Position numbers and translations under genes: made by a program. The notes beneath the pieces were generated by a model, which did no database searches, was not told where the DNA came from, and was given only the letters and a program-made list of their open reading frames with translations. DNA of 64,000 nucleotides from Macrotis lagotis. Its lineage: Eukaryota > Chordata > Mammalia > Peramelemorphia > Peramelidae. Position 1 is the stretch's first letter, and each line of letters begins with the position of its first letter. Where the stretch lies: assembly GCF_037893015.1 (NCBI RefSeq), contig NC_133658.1, positions 886,242,977-886,306,976 on the forward strand. The letters run 5' to 3'. This document shows positions 22,593 to 33,397 of this stretch, one piece after another.

Positions 22593-22881
22593 GATTAAAA
22601 GTCTAATGAATCAAGCTAGTCTTTGAGAGTTACCTTAAAAGATCCAATTCTTGCAACAGTATGTGTCTTCCAGTTCTGCAACTAGCTCCTTTGTGCCATG
22701 TTGCCTCTCAACTGACTTAAAATGTATACTTCTTGTACTTAGAAATTCTTTATCTGTGTCTTATTGAATTAAACATTCAAATTATAATTGAGATTAGAAG
22801 TCAATGGTTGTAAGATAAGTCCAGGAACTGGATTTATCCAGAGGATCTATTTTCTTTCTTTCGATTCCAACTTTGCCACTT

Positions 22882-23010
22882 ATTTGCAAGGCAATGGGGA
22901 AAAGTGACTTGCCCAAGGACAGACAGCTATGTAATTATTAAGTGTCTGAGGCTGGATTTGAACTCAGGTCCTCCTGACTCTAGGGCTGGTGCTCTATCCA
23001 CTATGCCACC
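22882..23010 (-). mobile_element. WSINE1/WALLSI-type SINE
   Basis: Inverse copy from TTTGCAAGGCAATGGGG to CCACTATGCCACCAG. The very 5' end (GCTGCCCC) is missing. Confidence 0.88.
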
Positions 23011-23036
23011 AGAGTATTAATTTTGAGCCTGGGTGA

Positions 23037-23037
<1 letters not shown>

Positions 23038-23105
<68 letters not shown>
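23038..23105. repeat. (TA)n microsatellite
   Basis: About 33 uninterrupted TA dinucleotides. Confidence 0.95.
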
Positions 23106-23108
<3 letters not shown>

Positions 23109-23155
23109 GGAGTTCTCCAAAGAGTAAGAGACAGGGACTGGACTCCTGATTTCAC

Positions 23156-23245
23156 TGGTGTAGGGAATTTCCAAGTGAAGAAACTCCATCTGTCAATGCA
23201 GGTTTGTTACCTTCTCAACTTAGAATTTAGAGAGTTTGCATGGGG
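23156..23245 (-). mobile_element. CORE-SINE fragment, first copy of a duplicated pair
   Basis: 'ggtgtagggaatttccaagtgaagaaactcc' through 'cttctcaacttagaattta'. It is followed at once by a DNA-transposon-like unit, exactly as in the copy at 24078. Confidence 0.6.
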
Positions 23246-23456
23246 CAGAGGTGTTAAAAATCAGCCACAACATGTAGCCCACAGCACTACTGAGAGCAGC
23301 CTAAACTAGATTAAAATGTCATTGAGAAATAACTAACAAAATAAAAAATATAGTAAAAGATACATAATATTATATTTGAAAACTAAATCTATATGTGGCT
23401 GGCAGTGATCCTTATGGAGGGATTAGCATTTCTATTTGAGTTTGACCCCACTAGTC
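23246..23456 (+). mobile_element. Non-autonomous hAT-like DNA transposon (about 210 bp)
   Basis: It begins CAGAGGTGTTAAAA and ends GAGTTTGACCCCACTAG, imperfect inverted ends of the CAGNGGTGTCAAAC kind. The interior is AT-rich with 'gattaaaatgtcattgagaaat'. No 8-bp duplication is evident. Related pieces are at 24170 and about 49393. Confidence 0.55.
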
Positions 23457-23787
23457 TAGACAACTGAAGAGTGAAGTAACTCACCCAGGATCATCATAGA
23501 GTCAGGATGTCAGAGAAAATCGAACCCAGGTTTGTCCTGACTTTCAGGTCACCCCCCCCCCATCGTCCCATCCACTCCACCATGTTGCTTTGGTCATATT
23601 TCTTTCAAAGTTGTTATCCCTCATATTATTGTTGTTGCCATCAGCAAATTGTTCTCTTGTTCCTGCCTATATCAGTCCTTGTACCAGTCTGTCAAAGTCT
23701 TCCCATGTTTCTTTGAAGATCATATTTATCATTTCTTTTTTCTTTTTTTTTTTATCATTTCTTATGATGAAGTAACTATCATCAATT

Positions 23788-23960
23788 GTTGCTCAGTCAT
23801 TTTTCAGTCATGACCTATTTGGGGTTTTTCTTGGAAAAGATTCTGGAGTAGCTTGCCATTTCCTTCTCCACCTCATTTTACAGATGAGGAATCTGAGGCA
23901 AACAAGATTAGGTTACTTGTCCAGGGTCACAGCTAGCAAATGTCTAAGTCTGGAGTTAAC
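23788..23960 (-). mobile_element. MAR1-type CORE-SINE
   Basis: Inverse MAR1: 'ttgttgctcagtcatttttcagtcatgacc', 'ggggtttttcttgg', 'ccatttccttctccacctcattttacagatg' and 'gtcacagctagcaaatgtct'. Confidence 0.8.
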
Positions 23961-24073
23961 TCTGGAAGAAGAGTCTTCTATTCTCTGTCCCTTATCCTTA
24001 TCTATATCCCATCATTTTTTCAGTCATCCTTCAGTTATTGTGTATTCACATTGTTTCTGCTTCTTTGCTTCTA

Positions 24074-24262
24074 CAAAAGGTGTAGGGAACTTCCAGGTGA
24101 GGAAACTCCATCTGTTAGTACAGGTCTGTACCTTCTCAATTTAGGATTTTAGAAAATTTGTTATAGGGGCAGAGGTGTCAAAACCCAGCCACAACATGCA
24201 GCCCACAAAACTACTGAGAGCAACCTGAACTAAATTAAAATGTCATTGAGAAATATTTAACA
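24074..24262. repeat. Second copy of CORE-SINE plus hAT-like pair
   Basis: It repeats the 23156-23340 arrangement, with the same SINE remnant joined at the same point to the same CAGAGGTGTCAAAA-starting unit (from 24170). This copy is truncated at about 24262. The two copies match over about 185 bp with roughly one difference in five. Confidence 0.6.
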
Positions 24263-24269
24263 AAAGAGT

Positions 24270-24470
24270 GTTCTTGTTCTTTTGGGACACTGTTCTAGCC
24301 TTGAGTTACTGAGATATATGCCCAAGAATTGTAACACTAGGTCAAAAGGTATGTACACTTTTGTGCAGAATTCCAAATTGTTTTCCTAAATAGTCAAACC
24401 AATTCACAAATTTCTTATCTGGTTCCATTCTAATCCACTCCTTCCCTAAATTCTCAATTCCAACTTTGCC
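24270..24470 (-). mobile_element. L1 3'-end fragment
   Basis: 'tgggacactgttctagccttgag', 'gtaacactaggtcaaaaggtatg' and 'ccaaattgttttcctaaatagtc', the reverse-complement L1 wording. Diverged. Confidence 0.4.
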
Positions 24471-24630
24471 ACTTATCACCTTGTATGACGGTGGGAAAAA
24501 GAATGGGGTTTGGACAGTGTGATCTGAGGGAGCCTTTCCGGTTCAAAATCCATGATCCAGCATGATGAGATAGAGGGATTACATAGGCAGTTCCACTAGT
24601 TAAAATATTTTTTTAAAACTTTAAAAAAAA

Positions 24631-24773
24631 ATTTTTTTTAAGGCAATGGGGTTAAGTGGCTTGCCCAAGGCCACACAGCTAGGTAATTAGTAAGTGTCTG
24701 AGGATGGATTTGAACTCAGGTTCTCCTGACTCCAGGGCCGGTATTCTATCCACTGCGCCACCTAGCTACCCCC
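24631..24773 (-). mobile_element. WSINE1/WALLSI-type SINE
   Basis: Full inverse copy from TTTTTTTAAGGCAATGGGG to CCACCTAGCTACCCCC. Confidence 0.92.
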
Positions 24774-24974
24774 ACAAAAATATTAAAAAAGGAAAAATAT
24801 CTGGAAAATGACTCCAATATGTTGGGTATTTACCCTCTCAATGACCCAAGTCCTCCAATGACCCAACCCTCCAAATCAAGGGTTATCACTGTTTGATTAT
24901 ATCACACAGAAACTTGGCTACCAGATGACCAACCAATTAATTAATATGCATTTATCAAACACCAACTATGTATG

Positions 24975-25205
24975 AGGGAGTAGTTAGGTGGGACAGTAGA
25001 CAGAGTGTCAGACCTAGAGTCAAGAAAACCTTAATTCAAATCTGGCTTAAACACTTAATTGCTGTGTGATCCCAGGTAGGTCATTTATTGTTTGCCTCAG
25101 TTTCCTCATCCAGGAAAATGAGCTAGACTAGGAAAGCTCAAACCACTCCAGTATCTTTGCCAAGAAAACCCAGGGGGTCACAAAAAGTTAGACACAACAA
25201 AGAAA
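24975..25205 (+). mobile_element. MAR1-type CORE-SINE
   Basis: Near full length: head 'gagtagttaggtgggacagtagacagag', B-box-like 'aattcaaatc', core 'gtttcctcatccaggaaaatgagct', tail 'ccactccagtatctttgccaagaa' and 'gacacaacaaagaa'. Confidence 0.82.
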
Positions 25206-25239
25206 CAAAAAATCTACAGAAAGAGCACGCACATCATTT

Positions 25240-25780
25240 ATTTTATTCCACGGCACTGATATTTGCAGTTATATTTAGCCATTAACCACAGGACATTTAG
25301 GTTGTTTCCAATTGATATAGCTGTGTTTTAACAACGTAGCTATAAATATTTTTATACAAAGAGCTTCTTTTTCTCTAATTACTTCTTATGACAAATTCTA
25401 AATGATGATTTTATCAGGTCAAAGGTTATCATCAGTCCTGTGACATATATTGCTTGATAAGTTTCCTAAAAACATTGTCCCAATTTCTGTGACCAGAATG
25501 CTATGATTATACCTATTCCTCCCACAGTCTTACCCACACTTGAATTTATAATTTTCTTGTCATTTTTATAGGCAAGAACGTACAGTTCTTAGATGTTTTA
25601 AATTTGTATTTCTTTTCTGATAAGGTTGAATTTTGTTTCAAATATTTGCTATTTTTCCCATTTTTGTAAATTATGAGGTCATATCCTTTGACCCAAATGA
25701 TTCCCTTTTAATATACCTGATCTTTATAATTGTTTAAATGTATCTGATGATTGGGAAATATTATAGAAATTTGTATAATG
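25240..25780 (-). mobile_element. L1 3'-end fragment, reverse orientation
   Basis: 'agccattaaccacaggacatttaggttgtttcc' and 'agctataaatatttttatacaaag' are reverse-complement L1 3' sequence. They are followed by about 350 bp of AT-rich, less certain sequence. Confidence 0.5.
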
Positions 25781-25794
25781 ATAGGTTTTAATTT

Positions 25795-26830
25795 TTAAAA
25801 AATACATATGTTAGCTCCTCTGGGCTTATTCCCCAAATTTGGAATGCTATGTTGAGTCCAGGGAGGCAGTTGCCATTAATCTCAGGATTCCAGGGAATAG
25901 TTCACAAGTCCCCCATAGGGTCTGTTTCCCTTTAATAGTCAGCCAGTAGCCTCAATTTTTTAGCAAAGACATTTACTTAAGTGACATAGCAAGAAGAGTA
26001 GTTACAAAGTATTCCCCCCCAAACTTTGGGGTTTAATCTCCCACAAATATACACAGAGGTCATGGGGATGGGGGTAGAAGAGTGAGCATGAACAATACTA
26101 TATACAATAGTACAATAAAAATTACAATAGTGGTGAGTAACATGACATCAAGGCAATCCACAACTCAATAACTGCAGGGCCTTGATGTCTCTCTGTAGGG
26201 TCCTTTGGAAGTTTGCCATTGGGAAGTGGTCACTGGAGGGAAAATTTGCTTGGTTTGGCTGCTGAGCTGGTCTTCATTGACCTAGACCTAACTCAGCTAC
26301 TACTCTGCCATCTTTTCAGACCTCAAAATGCCCAGAATACCTAGAAAAGACAGCTTAGGGTTGCTGTCTGGTGACATTCAGCCCCTTTGACTTCTACCAA
26401 CTATTGTCACTGGTGGGATTTCTGATAGAATCTCTGGATATCTCAAACTTATCAGGTTTTCTGGGTACTTGGAACATTTGCTTGACTAAGATCTGGAAAG
26501 AATAAACACAAAAGAAACAGAGAAATGGCCTATCCTCACTAGGTGGGGGAAGTTTGCTCAGCTGCCTCTTCCCTACCCAGAAACTCAAAGTGGCTCTCCG
26601 AGGAAAAAGAATAGAATATTGGCAGATAGCACTTTTGTATGCAGCCAGTTTTGACTCAACAACTCCTGAAAAATCAGGTGGTCTTGGCTCTACAGTCAAT
26701 TAGAAGCCTGTTCATCATCACACAGTACCAAACCTTGAGTTCCTCATGGTGTAATTGGACTATCAGCAAGCAGGAAAGATCTGAGCATATTTCAAGAACA
26801 TGTTTCCATTCTAGACTTTAAAAATGATAT
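25795..26830. other. Unclassified, possibly one interspersed element
   Basis: The composition is more even than the neighbourhood. 'tgttagctcctctgggcttattcc' opens it and 'gaataaacacaaaag' lies near the end of its clearest part (about 26500). I cannot name a family and find no exon. The 26394-26699 minus frame shows no domain. Confidence 0.3.
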
Positions 26831-26984
26831 ACTTATTCAATCAAAAACAAGTGTTTAGTGAACTCTAAAAAGGAATCAAGCTAGGTCCTAGGACTATAAA
26901 GACCTACCCTTGAGGAGCTGATATTCTAGTGGGTGATGCAAATTGTATTCATATAGATACATACAAGATAAAAATAAAATAATA

Positions 26985-27180
26985 ACAGGGTGAAGGGAGG
27001 GAGAGAAAAAGAAGGAGAGAGGTAAGGAGGAAAAGAGGGAGAAAGGAGAGAGATAAAGAGAGAGTAAGAGAGAGGGAGAGATAAGGGAGAAGAGGGAGAG
27101 AGGGGGGAGAAAGAGAGAATAAGAGAGAGAGATAAGGAGAAAGGGAGGGAAGAAGAGAGACAGAAGGAAGTAGAGAGATC
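26985..27180. repeat. (GA)-rich purine tract
   Basis: Almost purely purine: GAGAGA, GGGAG and AAGGAG mixtures over about 190 bp. The long minus frame is a low-complexity artefact. Confidence 0.85.
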
Positions 27181-27814
27181 CAGGATGGAGCTCTTGGAAT
27201 CTACCCACAGTTAGGGGAGGATCCAGGGACAGAGCCTTGAGATAAACCTACAGTTAGAAGATGTCATGTGGATGATACTTAAGCAAAGAGACTAAGAAGG
27301 AGCAAATCAGACAGGTAGGAGAACCAAATGAGAGTAGTGTTTAAAGAGCCCAAAGAGGAGAAAGTGTCCAGAAGACAAGGATGGGCAACAGCATCAAATA
27401 ATACAGAAAAATATGGAAGAATAAGGACAGAAAAGGCCATCAGGTCTGGCATCTGAGGGATGTCTGGTAACTTTGGAGAAAGTAGTTTAAGTTGAGCCAT
27501 GAGGAAAGAAGCCAAACTGCAAAAAATTAAGAAGTAGAAAAGGAAATGAAGACTTTTTTTTTCTAGGAATCTGGCAGAGAAAAGGAAGAGAACTGTTTCA
27601 AGAAAGCTTACAAAAGACGGCAGGGGTCTAATGAGGATTTTTTACAGATGGGGAGGATTGGGATCCTCTTCAAACATTCAAGAATGAAATAATTTTTTTT
27701 CTCATTGTTAATCTATTTCCCATTTTTAGTTAAAATTAAGATGAGTCAGCAATATGACTCAGCAATCAAATAAGTTTGTATGATCTTGGAATCATTAAGC
27801 ATCTTCTCTAGAAG

Positions 27815-28010
27815 AACTGTGTTCGGTTCTGGGTTTGACAGTTTTTGGAAGGACATCAACAATCTGGACTCATTCAGGAGAGGACATATAGATTAGAGAG
27901 AATCCTTGAGAATGTGATATATAAAGACTGGTTGAAAGAAGTGAGAATGTTTAGACAGATAGACAACAAACAATCATAAGCATTGTGCTGAATGCTGGCA
28001 ATACCAATAT
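27815..28010 (+). mobile_element. CR1/L3-type LINE 3' fragment, first part
   Basis: 'agaagaactgtgttcggttctggg', 'ggaaggacatcaacaatctgg' and 'gactggttgaaagaagtgagaatgtttag' follow the order of the L3 3' end. The continuation is at about 28500-28745. Confidence 0.6.
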
Positions 28011-28044
28011 AGGCAAAAAAGAAAGAAGGACCTTGCATTCAATT

Positions 28045-28262
28045 TAAAATATAGCCTCAGACACTTGCAAGCTGTATGACCTTGGATAAGTCACTTTTGT
28101 TTTCCTCTGTTTCTTCAACTGTAAAATGGGGATAATACCAGAACTTATTTCCCAAAGTTGTTGTAATGATTAAATGAGATAATAATTATAAAATGCTTAG
28201 CAACTTTATAGTAAACCACATAGTAAAGCAGGATATAAATGTTAGTTAATATTATCATTAAT
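28045..28262 (+). mobile_element. MIR/Mon1-like CORE-SINE
   Basis: 'tagcctcagacacttgcaagctgtatgacc', 'cttcaactgtaaaatggggataat' and tail 'aggatataaatgttagttaatattatcatt'. That tail is the unit amplified in the 8070-8625 array. Confidence 0.7.
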
Positions 28263-28499
28263 AGGGAAAGACAGGATATAAAAGGGAGCTGAAAAGTGTT
28301 GGTTTGGAGGGAAAGGTACCTAGGAGAGCTGGTATTAAAGTCCAGAGGGTAAGGAATGAACATCAGCTAATTTGGGCTCCTCCCAAAATGGAGACCAAGG
28401 TGGAACTCATCACTGGGAGAAGAGGTCTAGTATGGTGAAAGATGTTCCAGGGTAAGAAGACTGAGCCATGATGGTGATATCTGGAGAATTAGAAACAAA

Positions 28500-28745
28500 G
28501 CCACAAGGGAAATGTTTAGCTTGAAGAAGAAGAAATCGAAGGGGTCCCAGAATACCCTCCTTCAAATATTTGAAGGGGTGTCGGAAGTAAGATTAGGCAT
28601 TCTGATACTTGGTCCTGGAGATCCAAACTAAGTCTAATGGATGGAGGCTTCAGAGGTACATTTAGATTCTACAGGAGGAAATTTCCTAAAAATGAGCTAT
28701 CCCAAAGTGGAATGGACCTTTCAGTGAGGGTTATGTGATCACTAA
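28500..28745 (+). mobile_element. CR1/L3-type LINE 3' fragment, second part
   Basis: 'cttcaaatatttgaaggggtgtc', 'aggtacatttagattctacaggaggaa' and 'tatcccaaagtggaatggacc' continue the 27815 segment in the same orientation. A SINE and about 240 bp of other sequence lie between them. Confidence 0.6.
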
Positions 28746-28749
28746 CTGG

Positions 28750-29800
28750 GAATGATAATATATTGAGTTAGACTAAAGAAGGTTTAATGAAGGAAGTGAG
28801 TTTTGATATTTAAACAAAGAGGGAGAACATGATTTGACATAAAAATGGGATTTTAAGAGAGAAAAAGGCCCCCTTATACATCTAGGGTGAGTAATGAAAC
28901 CTCTGAAAATGGTCACATCATTAGAATTCTCCTTGCCTATTTCCACTGGACTGGAACCAATAACCATATTTTATATAATCGCAACTTCAAATAATGTGAA
29001 TTTGAATATACACTCTCTCTCTCTTCAGATTCCTGAATTAGGACATCACTGAGCTCCAGCAGCAGAATTTTATGCGTTTACTAGTTGAGGCATTATTTGT
29101 GATTAATTAACATTTCATTTGCATTTGGATACAAGCATAAGTCATGAGCCAAACAAGTAAGAATACCGAATGTACTATTGCAAGGCAGTGGGGGACAATG
29201 GGAAATAACCAACAAACCAACAAAAACTTTGGACTTAGAGAAAGAGGACCTTGGTTCTGCCATGTATGACACCTCTTGTCCTCAGTTACCTAGTCTGTAA
29301 AAATGAAAGAGTTGGACCGGATTGATATAAGGTTCCTTCTGACAACAATCTTACAAAATGGAGCTCAGTCTCTAATCAGAACAGTTCTGAAACAGCTGAT
29401 TCTTTAATTATGGACTAATAATCCTTGGCAGAGAAGCTTTTTAAACCGAGCACTAAATTTGCTCCTGACTGGCTCAGCTAGAAAAGTGGGCTAAATATAG
29501 TGCTGAGAAACCAGATCTGTCACATGTAGAGTTCAACCACAAAATGTCAGTCAAGTATAGCAAAATGAAAACAGAACACTTAAATGTCAGCACTCTGATG
29601 TTGAGTGTTTGATATGACGTGTTAATGAGGTTGGCTTGGTTAGAGTGGCGAATTTGAATAATGTTAAGGGAGCAATCAGTACTGTTATTTATGGTCTAAC
29701 ACTCCTACACTAAGCTCAGTATGTTGAGAATGGGGAGATTCCCATCATCAATGAAGCTAAAGTCAATCATCTCTCTATAATTAAAGGATACATCTGTGGC
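28750..29800. other. Non-coding stretch, nothing recognised except an old MIR piece
   Basis: A MIR-like segment is faint at about 29215-29345. The rest, including 29350-29790, reads as unique sequence with stops in all frames. Confidence 0.35.
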
Positions 29801-29805
29801 CATCC

Positions 29806-30002
29806 TCTTCCTTTTATTTCCTTCCTTTCTCTTCCTTCTTTCCTTTCTTCCTTCCTTCCTTCCCTCCCTCTTCCATTCCTTCCTTCCTTCCTCCCTTCCT
29901 TCCTCCCTTCCTTCCTCCCTCCTTCCTTCCTCCCTCCCTCCCTTCCTTCCTCCCTTCCTTCCTTCCTTCCTTCCTTCCTTCCTTCCTTCCTTCCTACTTC
30001 TC
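29806..30002. repeat. (TTCC)n pyrimidine microsatellite
   Basis: TTCC, CTCC and CCCT steps over about 190 bp, ending in a clean (TTCC) run. Confidence 0.92.
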
Positions 30003-30045
30003 TTTTCTCTCTCTCTCCTTTAAAATTGCATTTGATGTCTTCTAT

Positions 30046-30275
30046 TAAGGCAGCTAAATGGTGCGGTGGATAGAGTTCTGAGCTAGAGAAAGGAAGACAT
30101 CTTTCTGAGACTTAACTAGTTGTGTGACCTGAGGCAAGTCACTTCACCTTGTTTGCCTCAGTTTCCTCATCTGTAAAATGAGCTGGAGAAGAAAATGACA
30201 AACCATTCCAGTATCTCTGCCAAGAAAACTCTAAATGGGATCATGTAGAGTCAAGACACAATTGAAAAACAATTC
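30046..30275 (+). mobile_element. MAR1-type CORE-SINE
   Basis: Full arrangement from 'aaggcagctaaatggtgcggtgg' to 'cacaattgaaaaacaattc', with core 'tttcctcatctgtaaaatgagctggagaag'. It directly follows the TTCC tract. Confidence 0.85.
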
Positions 30276-30299
30276 AAAGATGGTGAATTGAATAAAATA

Positions 30300-30525
30300 A
30301 CTGATCCTGGAGTCAAGAAGAGCTGAGTTCAAATCTGTCTTCAGACACTTACTAGCTGTGTAACTCTGGGTAAGCCACTTAGCCACTGCCTGCCTCAGCT
30401 TCTTCATTTGTAAAAAATGGGAATAATTATAGCATCTGTCTCCCAGAGATAGTATTTCTTTGCCAAGAAAACTCCAAATGGGGTCATGAAGAGATTGACA
30501 TGATTAAAAGGATTCAACAGCTACA
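30300..30525 (+). mobile_element. Second MAR1/Mon1-type CORE-SINE in tandem
   Basis: 'ctgagttcaaatctgtcttcagacacttac', 'cttcatttgtaaaaaatggg', then 'gccaagaaaactccaaatggggtcatgaagag'. Same strand as the preceding copy. Confidence 0.8.
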
Positions 30526-31332
30526 ATGTGTGCATACATTATATAAAATATACATACATGTATATTAAACAAATGAATAAATAAACAAACACATGAGTGA
30601 ATGCATAAATAAAAAAATGGGGCTGGTCAAGCAAAGATGGTTTGGTCTGGAGAGGCATGGGAACGATGAATTGATTGATATAATGACTCTTTCCAGAAGG
30701 AATGGTCATTTTCTTTAATGACTGTTTCCAGAGCTAGAGTAGGAAAGTAGGAGGGGGAGGGGGGAGAGAGGAGCAGAGTACTAGGGGGTGGGGGCAGCAG
30801 AGTAGGTACAATGTGGTCATGGTAGATGGATGAATGGATGGATGGGATGGGATTAGATGAGCTGTAATAATTCACTCATCTATCAAGATTATTCATTCCC
30901 AAAGCAGGAGTTCCAAAACTGATTAGCCTAATTCATTCAGGGAGTGGATCAAAGCAGAAGGTAGGGGAGGGTAAACATGGTCTCTGGAGGGACTGTCTGG
31001 ACCAAGCTGCTCTAGGAGAGCAGAGGGTAGAGAGCAGCATTAGCCAGGTATGTATGATTGACATACTTACTAAGTCATTCTTGACCCTATCAGTATCATC
31101 CATGCCCTCCCAGAAACAAACTCATGACTGGGTATTTGCCCAGCATGCTAGGGTGGGGCTGTGGGGGCTCCTCCTTGTCTTGTGATATCAAGATAAGACA
31201 TTCTAAGAAACAGAAAAATCTCAATCTTGCTAGCTCTGTCCTTAATATGGCTAAGCATGGCAGAGGTGTAATTTCACTGCTATAAGGAACTCTCTGAGGA
31301 GGAGAACCCTTCTGTTAGTGCAGATTGGCACT

Positions 31333-31350
31333 TTCTCTCTAATGCTTTTT
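31333..31350. repeat. Triplicated SINE target site, first copy
   Basis: TCTCTAATGCTTTTT. The same word recurs at 31504 and, slightly changed, at 31682. It bounds two consecutive SINE insertions. Confidence 0.85.
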
Positions 31351-31503
31351 TTTTGGGGGGGGGTGTTGCAAGGGAAACAGGGTTAAGTGGCTTGCCCAAG
31401 GCCACACGGCTAGGTAATTATTAAGTGTCTGAGACCGGATTTGAACCCAGGTACTCCTGACTCCAGGGCCGGTGCTTTATCTACTGCACCACCTAGCTGT
31501 TCC
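31351..31503 (-). mobile_element. WSINE1/WALLSI-type SINE, first insertion at a shared target
   Basis: Full inverse copy from GTTGCAAGGGAAACAGGG to CACCACCTAGCTGTTCC. It is flanked by TCTCTAATGCTTTTT on the left and TTCTCTAATGCTTTTTG on the right. Confidence 0.92.
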
Positions 31504-31520
31504 TTCTCTAATGCTTTTTG

Positions 31521-31681
31521 AAAAATGTTATTTATTTAAGGCAATGGGATTAAGTGACTTGTCCAAGGTCAAACGGCTAGGCAATTATTAACTAGTGTCT
31601 GAGGTTGGATTTGAACTCAGGGCCTCCTGACTCTAGGGCTGGATATACTCCAGTGTATCCACTGCACCACCTAGCTGCCCC
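31521..31681 (-). mobile_element. WSINE1/WALLSI-type SINE, second insertion at the same target
   Basis: Inverse copy with a 'tatactccag' stretch near its head that is absent from the others. CTCTAATGCTTTTTGA lies to its left and CTCTGTAATGCTTTCTGA to its right. Confidence 0.9.
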
Positions 31682-31735
31682 CTCTGTAATGCTTTCTGAA
31701 GATGCTTAGATGATCTAGCCAAAGAACTCCAGAAG

Positions 31736-31888
31736 GGGGCAGCTAGGTGGCACAGTGAATAGAGCACTGGCCTTGGAGTCAGGAGTACCTGGGTTCAAAT
31801 CCGACCTCAGACACTTAATAATTACCTAGCTGTGTGGCCTTGGGCAAGCCATTTAACCCCATTGCCTTGAGAAATCTAAAAAGAAAAA
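31736..31888 (+). mobile_element. WSINE1/WALLSI-type SINE
   Basis: Full copy. AACTCCAGA lies on both sides as a target duplication. Confidence 0.92.
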
Positions 31889-31914
31889 ACAAAACTCCAG
31901 AGTTTGTAAAAAGA

Positions 31915-32135
31915 TGAAGTGAAATAGTTAATTCAGAAAACTCACAGGACAGAAAACAAATCCACATAAATCAGCAGGAATGCACAGCTGAAAGAGATTA
32001 AAGGAGAAATTTCATTCAAAATAACTACAGAATTTACAAAATATTTGGGAACCTATCTTCTAAGATACACTCAGGACTTACATGATTGCATTGTATCACA
32101 AAGTTGTTAAAACTGTATATTTTATAGGATAAACA
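31915..32135 (+). mobile_element. L1 ORF2 fragment
   Basis: 'aatccacataaatcagcaggaat', 'aaatttcattcaaaataactacag' and 'aatatttgggaacctatct' match the conserved C-terminal ORF2 nucleotide wording of mammalian L1. Stops are present. Confidence 0.65.
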
Positions 32136-32189
32136 GCACCCCAGACCCTTATCATAACTTAGTTTAGGAATGAGTTGAAGTTAGTGTGT

Positions 32190-32290
32190 TTTTGTCTTCC
32201 CCCATTAGAATGTAAGTTCCTTGAGGCAGACACTGTTCGGTTTCTTTATATCCCTGGTGTTTAACACAGTTCCTGGAACCTGGTAAGCAA
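32190..32290 (+). mobile_element. L2-type LINE tail
   Basis: 'attagaatgtaagttccttgaggcag' to 'acagttcctggaacctgg'. A second, shorter tail piece ('cacacagtaggcatttaataatt') lies past the CT repeat at about 32470. Confidence 0.6.
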
Positions 32291-32292
32291 AA

Positions 32293-32296
<4 letters not shown>

Positions 32297-32350
<54 letters not shown>
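32297..32350. repeat. (CT)n microsatellite
   Basis: About 27 CT dinucleotides followed by a C run. Confidence 0.95.
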
Positions 32351-32353
<3 letters not shown>

Positions 32354-32499
32354 CCCCCCATCCATCCATCTTTCCAACATGGGTCATGGGTTCTAGCTCC
32401 AACTCCATATTTCCTATGATCCTATGAGATATAGATTTCATTCTTCTATTCATTTCAGTTTCTCCCTAGCACACAGTAGGCATTTAATAATTGCTCTTA

Positions 32500-33270
32500 C
32501 AAGCCATGGTTCCCTGGATTGGGGAGGGGAGAGATAATGCGAAATGAAGGTCATAAAAGATAAAGAAGAAAAGATACAATAAATAAATATTTTTAAATGG
32601 TCATTTTCTATGGATATTGAGTAAGTAGGAGTCAGTCTGGCATAGCAGATGGGGGGTGACCTCTGGAATTCGGGGTCCACCTTCAACACATCCACCTTCC
32701 TGCACCTCTCAGGGTCCTAGGTGGCCCCCCTAAGCCATCAAGCTTCACATGAATTACTTTCTGCTTCATCAAAGGGATTTTCCACACTGTGAGTTCCCTA
32801 TATTGATGAAATCATAGATTTAGTTTCCCTCCAAAATTTTACTGAGTAATATCAGCGTTCATTGGGTAATCCAGGGTAGGGGCTACACAGTTGTGATCTC
32901 CACTTATAGGAAATGGTTTTAGCCCCATGGTGACAGACACAGTGAAAAAGTCATCCCTTTTGATTCTTACAAAATTCCCAAAGTTCCCTGGCATGTCACA
33001 GGACAAGGTTCAGGGGGGTGACTCCGGATTAACAGGATTGTCTTTAAGGGATCCCAAACGTTTCTGAGGTCTGTCAAAACGTGGGGGGAGAGGGGGCTCT
33101 CTTCAGTGGCCAGATCCTTTGATTTCTCAGGGAAACCTAAGAAAAATCCTAATAAAAGAGCTAGATACTGCTTCCAAGAAATGATCTGAACTTCGTTAAA
33201 CGTGGTAATAAGGGACCGGAGGGGATTTTAGGGGCAGCCAACTTCAGCCTTGATGAAGCTGTAATTAAGA
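32500..33270. other. Repeat-poor upstream flank of TNFRSF9
   Basis: No repeat family is recognisable between about 32500 and 33840, which stands out in this window. It could hold regulatory DNA for TNFRSF9. No coding exon is visible. Confidence 0.4.
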
Positions 33271-33280
33271 TCCTTGAGGG

Positions 33281-33372
33281 GGGATTTCCCAAGAGGCTCC
33301 TCCTCCTCCCTCCCTTCCCCCATTGAGTCACCCGAGCTGGTGAGGGAGGTTGAGAAGGGCTCAGCTATAAAA
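33281..33372 (+). promoter_or_regulatory. TNFRSF9: Kappa-B, AP-1 and TATA module, probable TNFRSF9 promoter
   Basis: GGGATTTCCC, a perfect NF-kappa-B site, lies at 33281-33290. TGAGTCA, the AP-1 consensus, is at 33324-33330. TATAAAA is at 33366-33372. TNFRSF9 is known to be induced in activated lymphocytes through NF-kappa-B and AP-1, so the set fits the gene. A start about 25-30 bp after TATA (near 33396-33400) is inferred. Confidence 0.7.
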
Positions 33373-33397
33373 ATGCTCCCAGTTCCCGAACATCGAC

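Noticed and set aside
29796-30023. Leu/Ser/Pro/Phe-rich frame
   Set aside because: Translation of a TTCC microsatellite.
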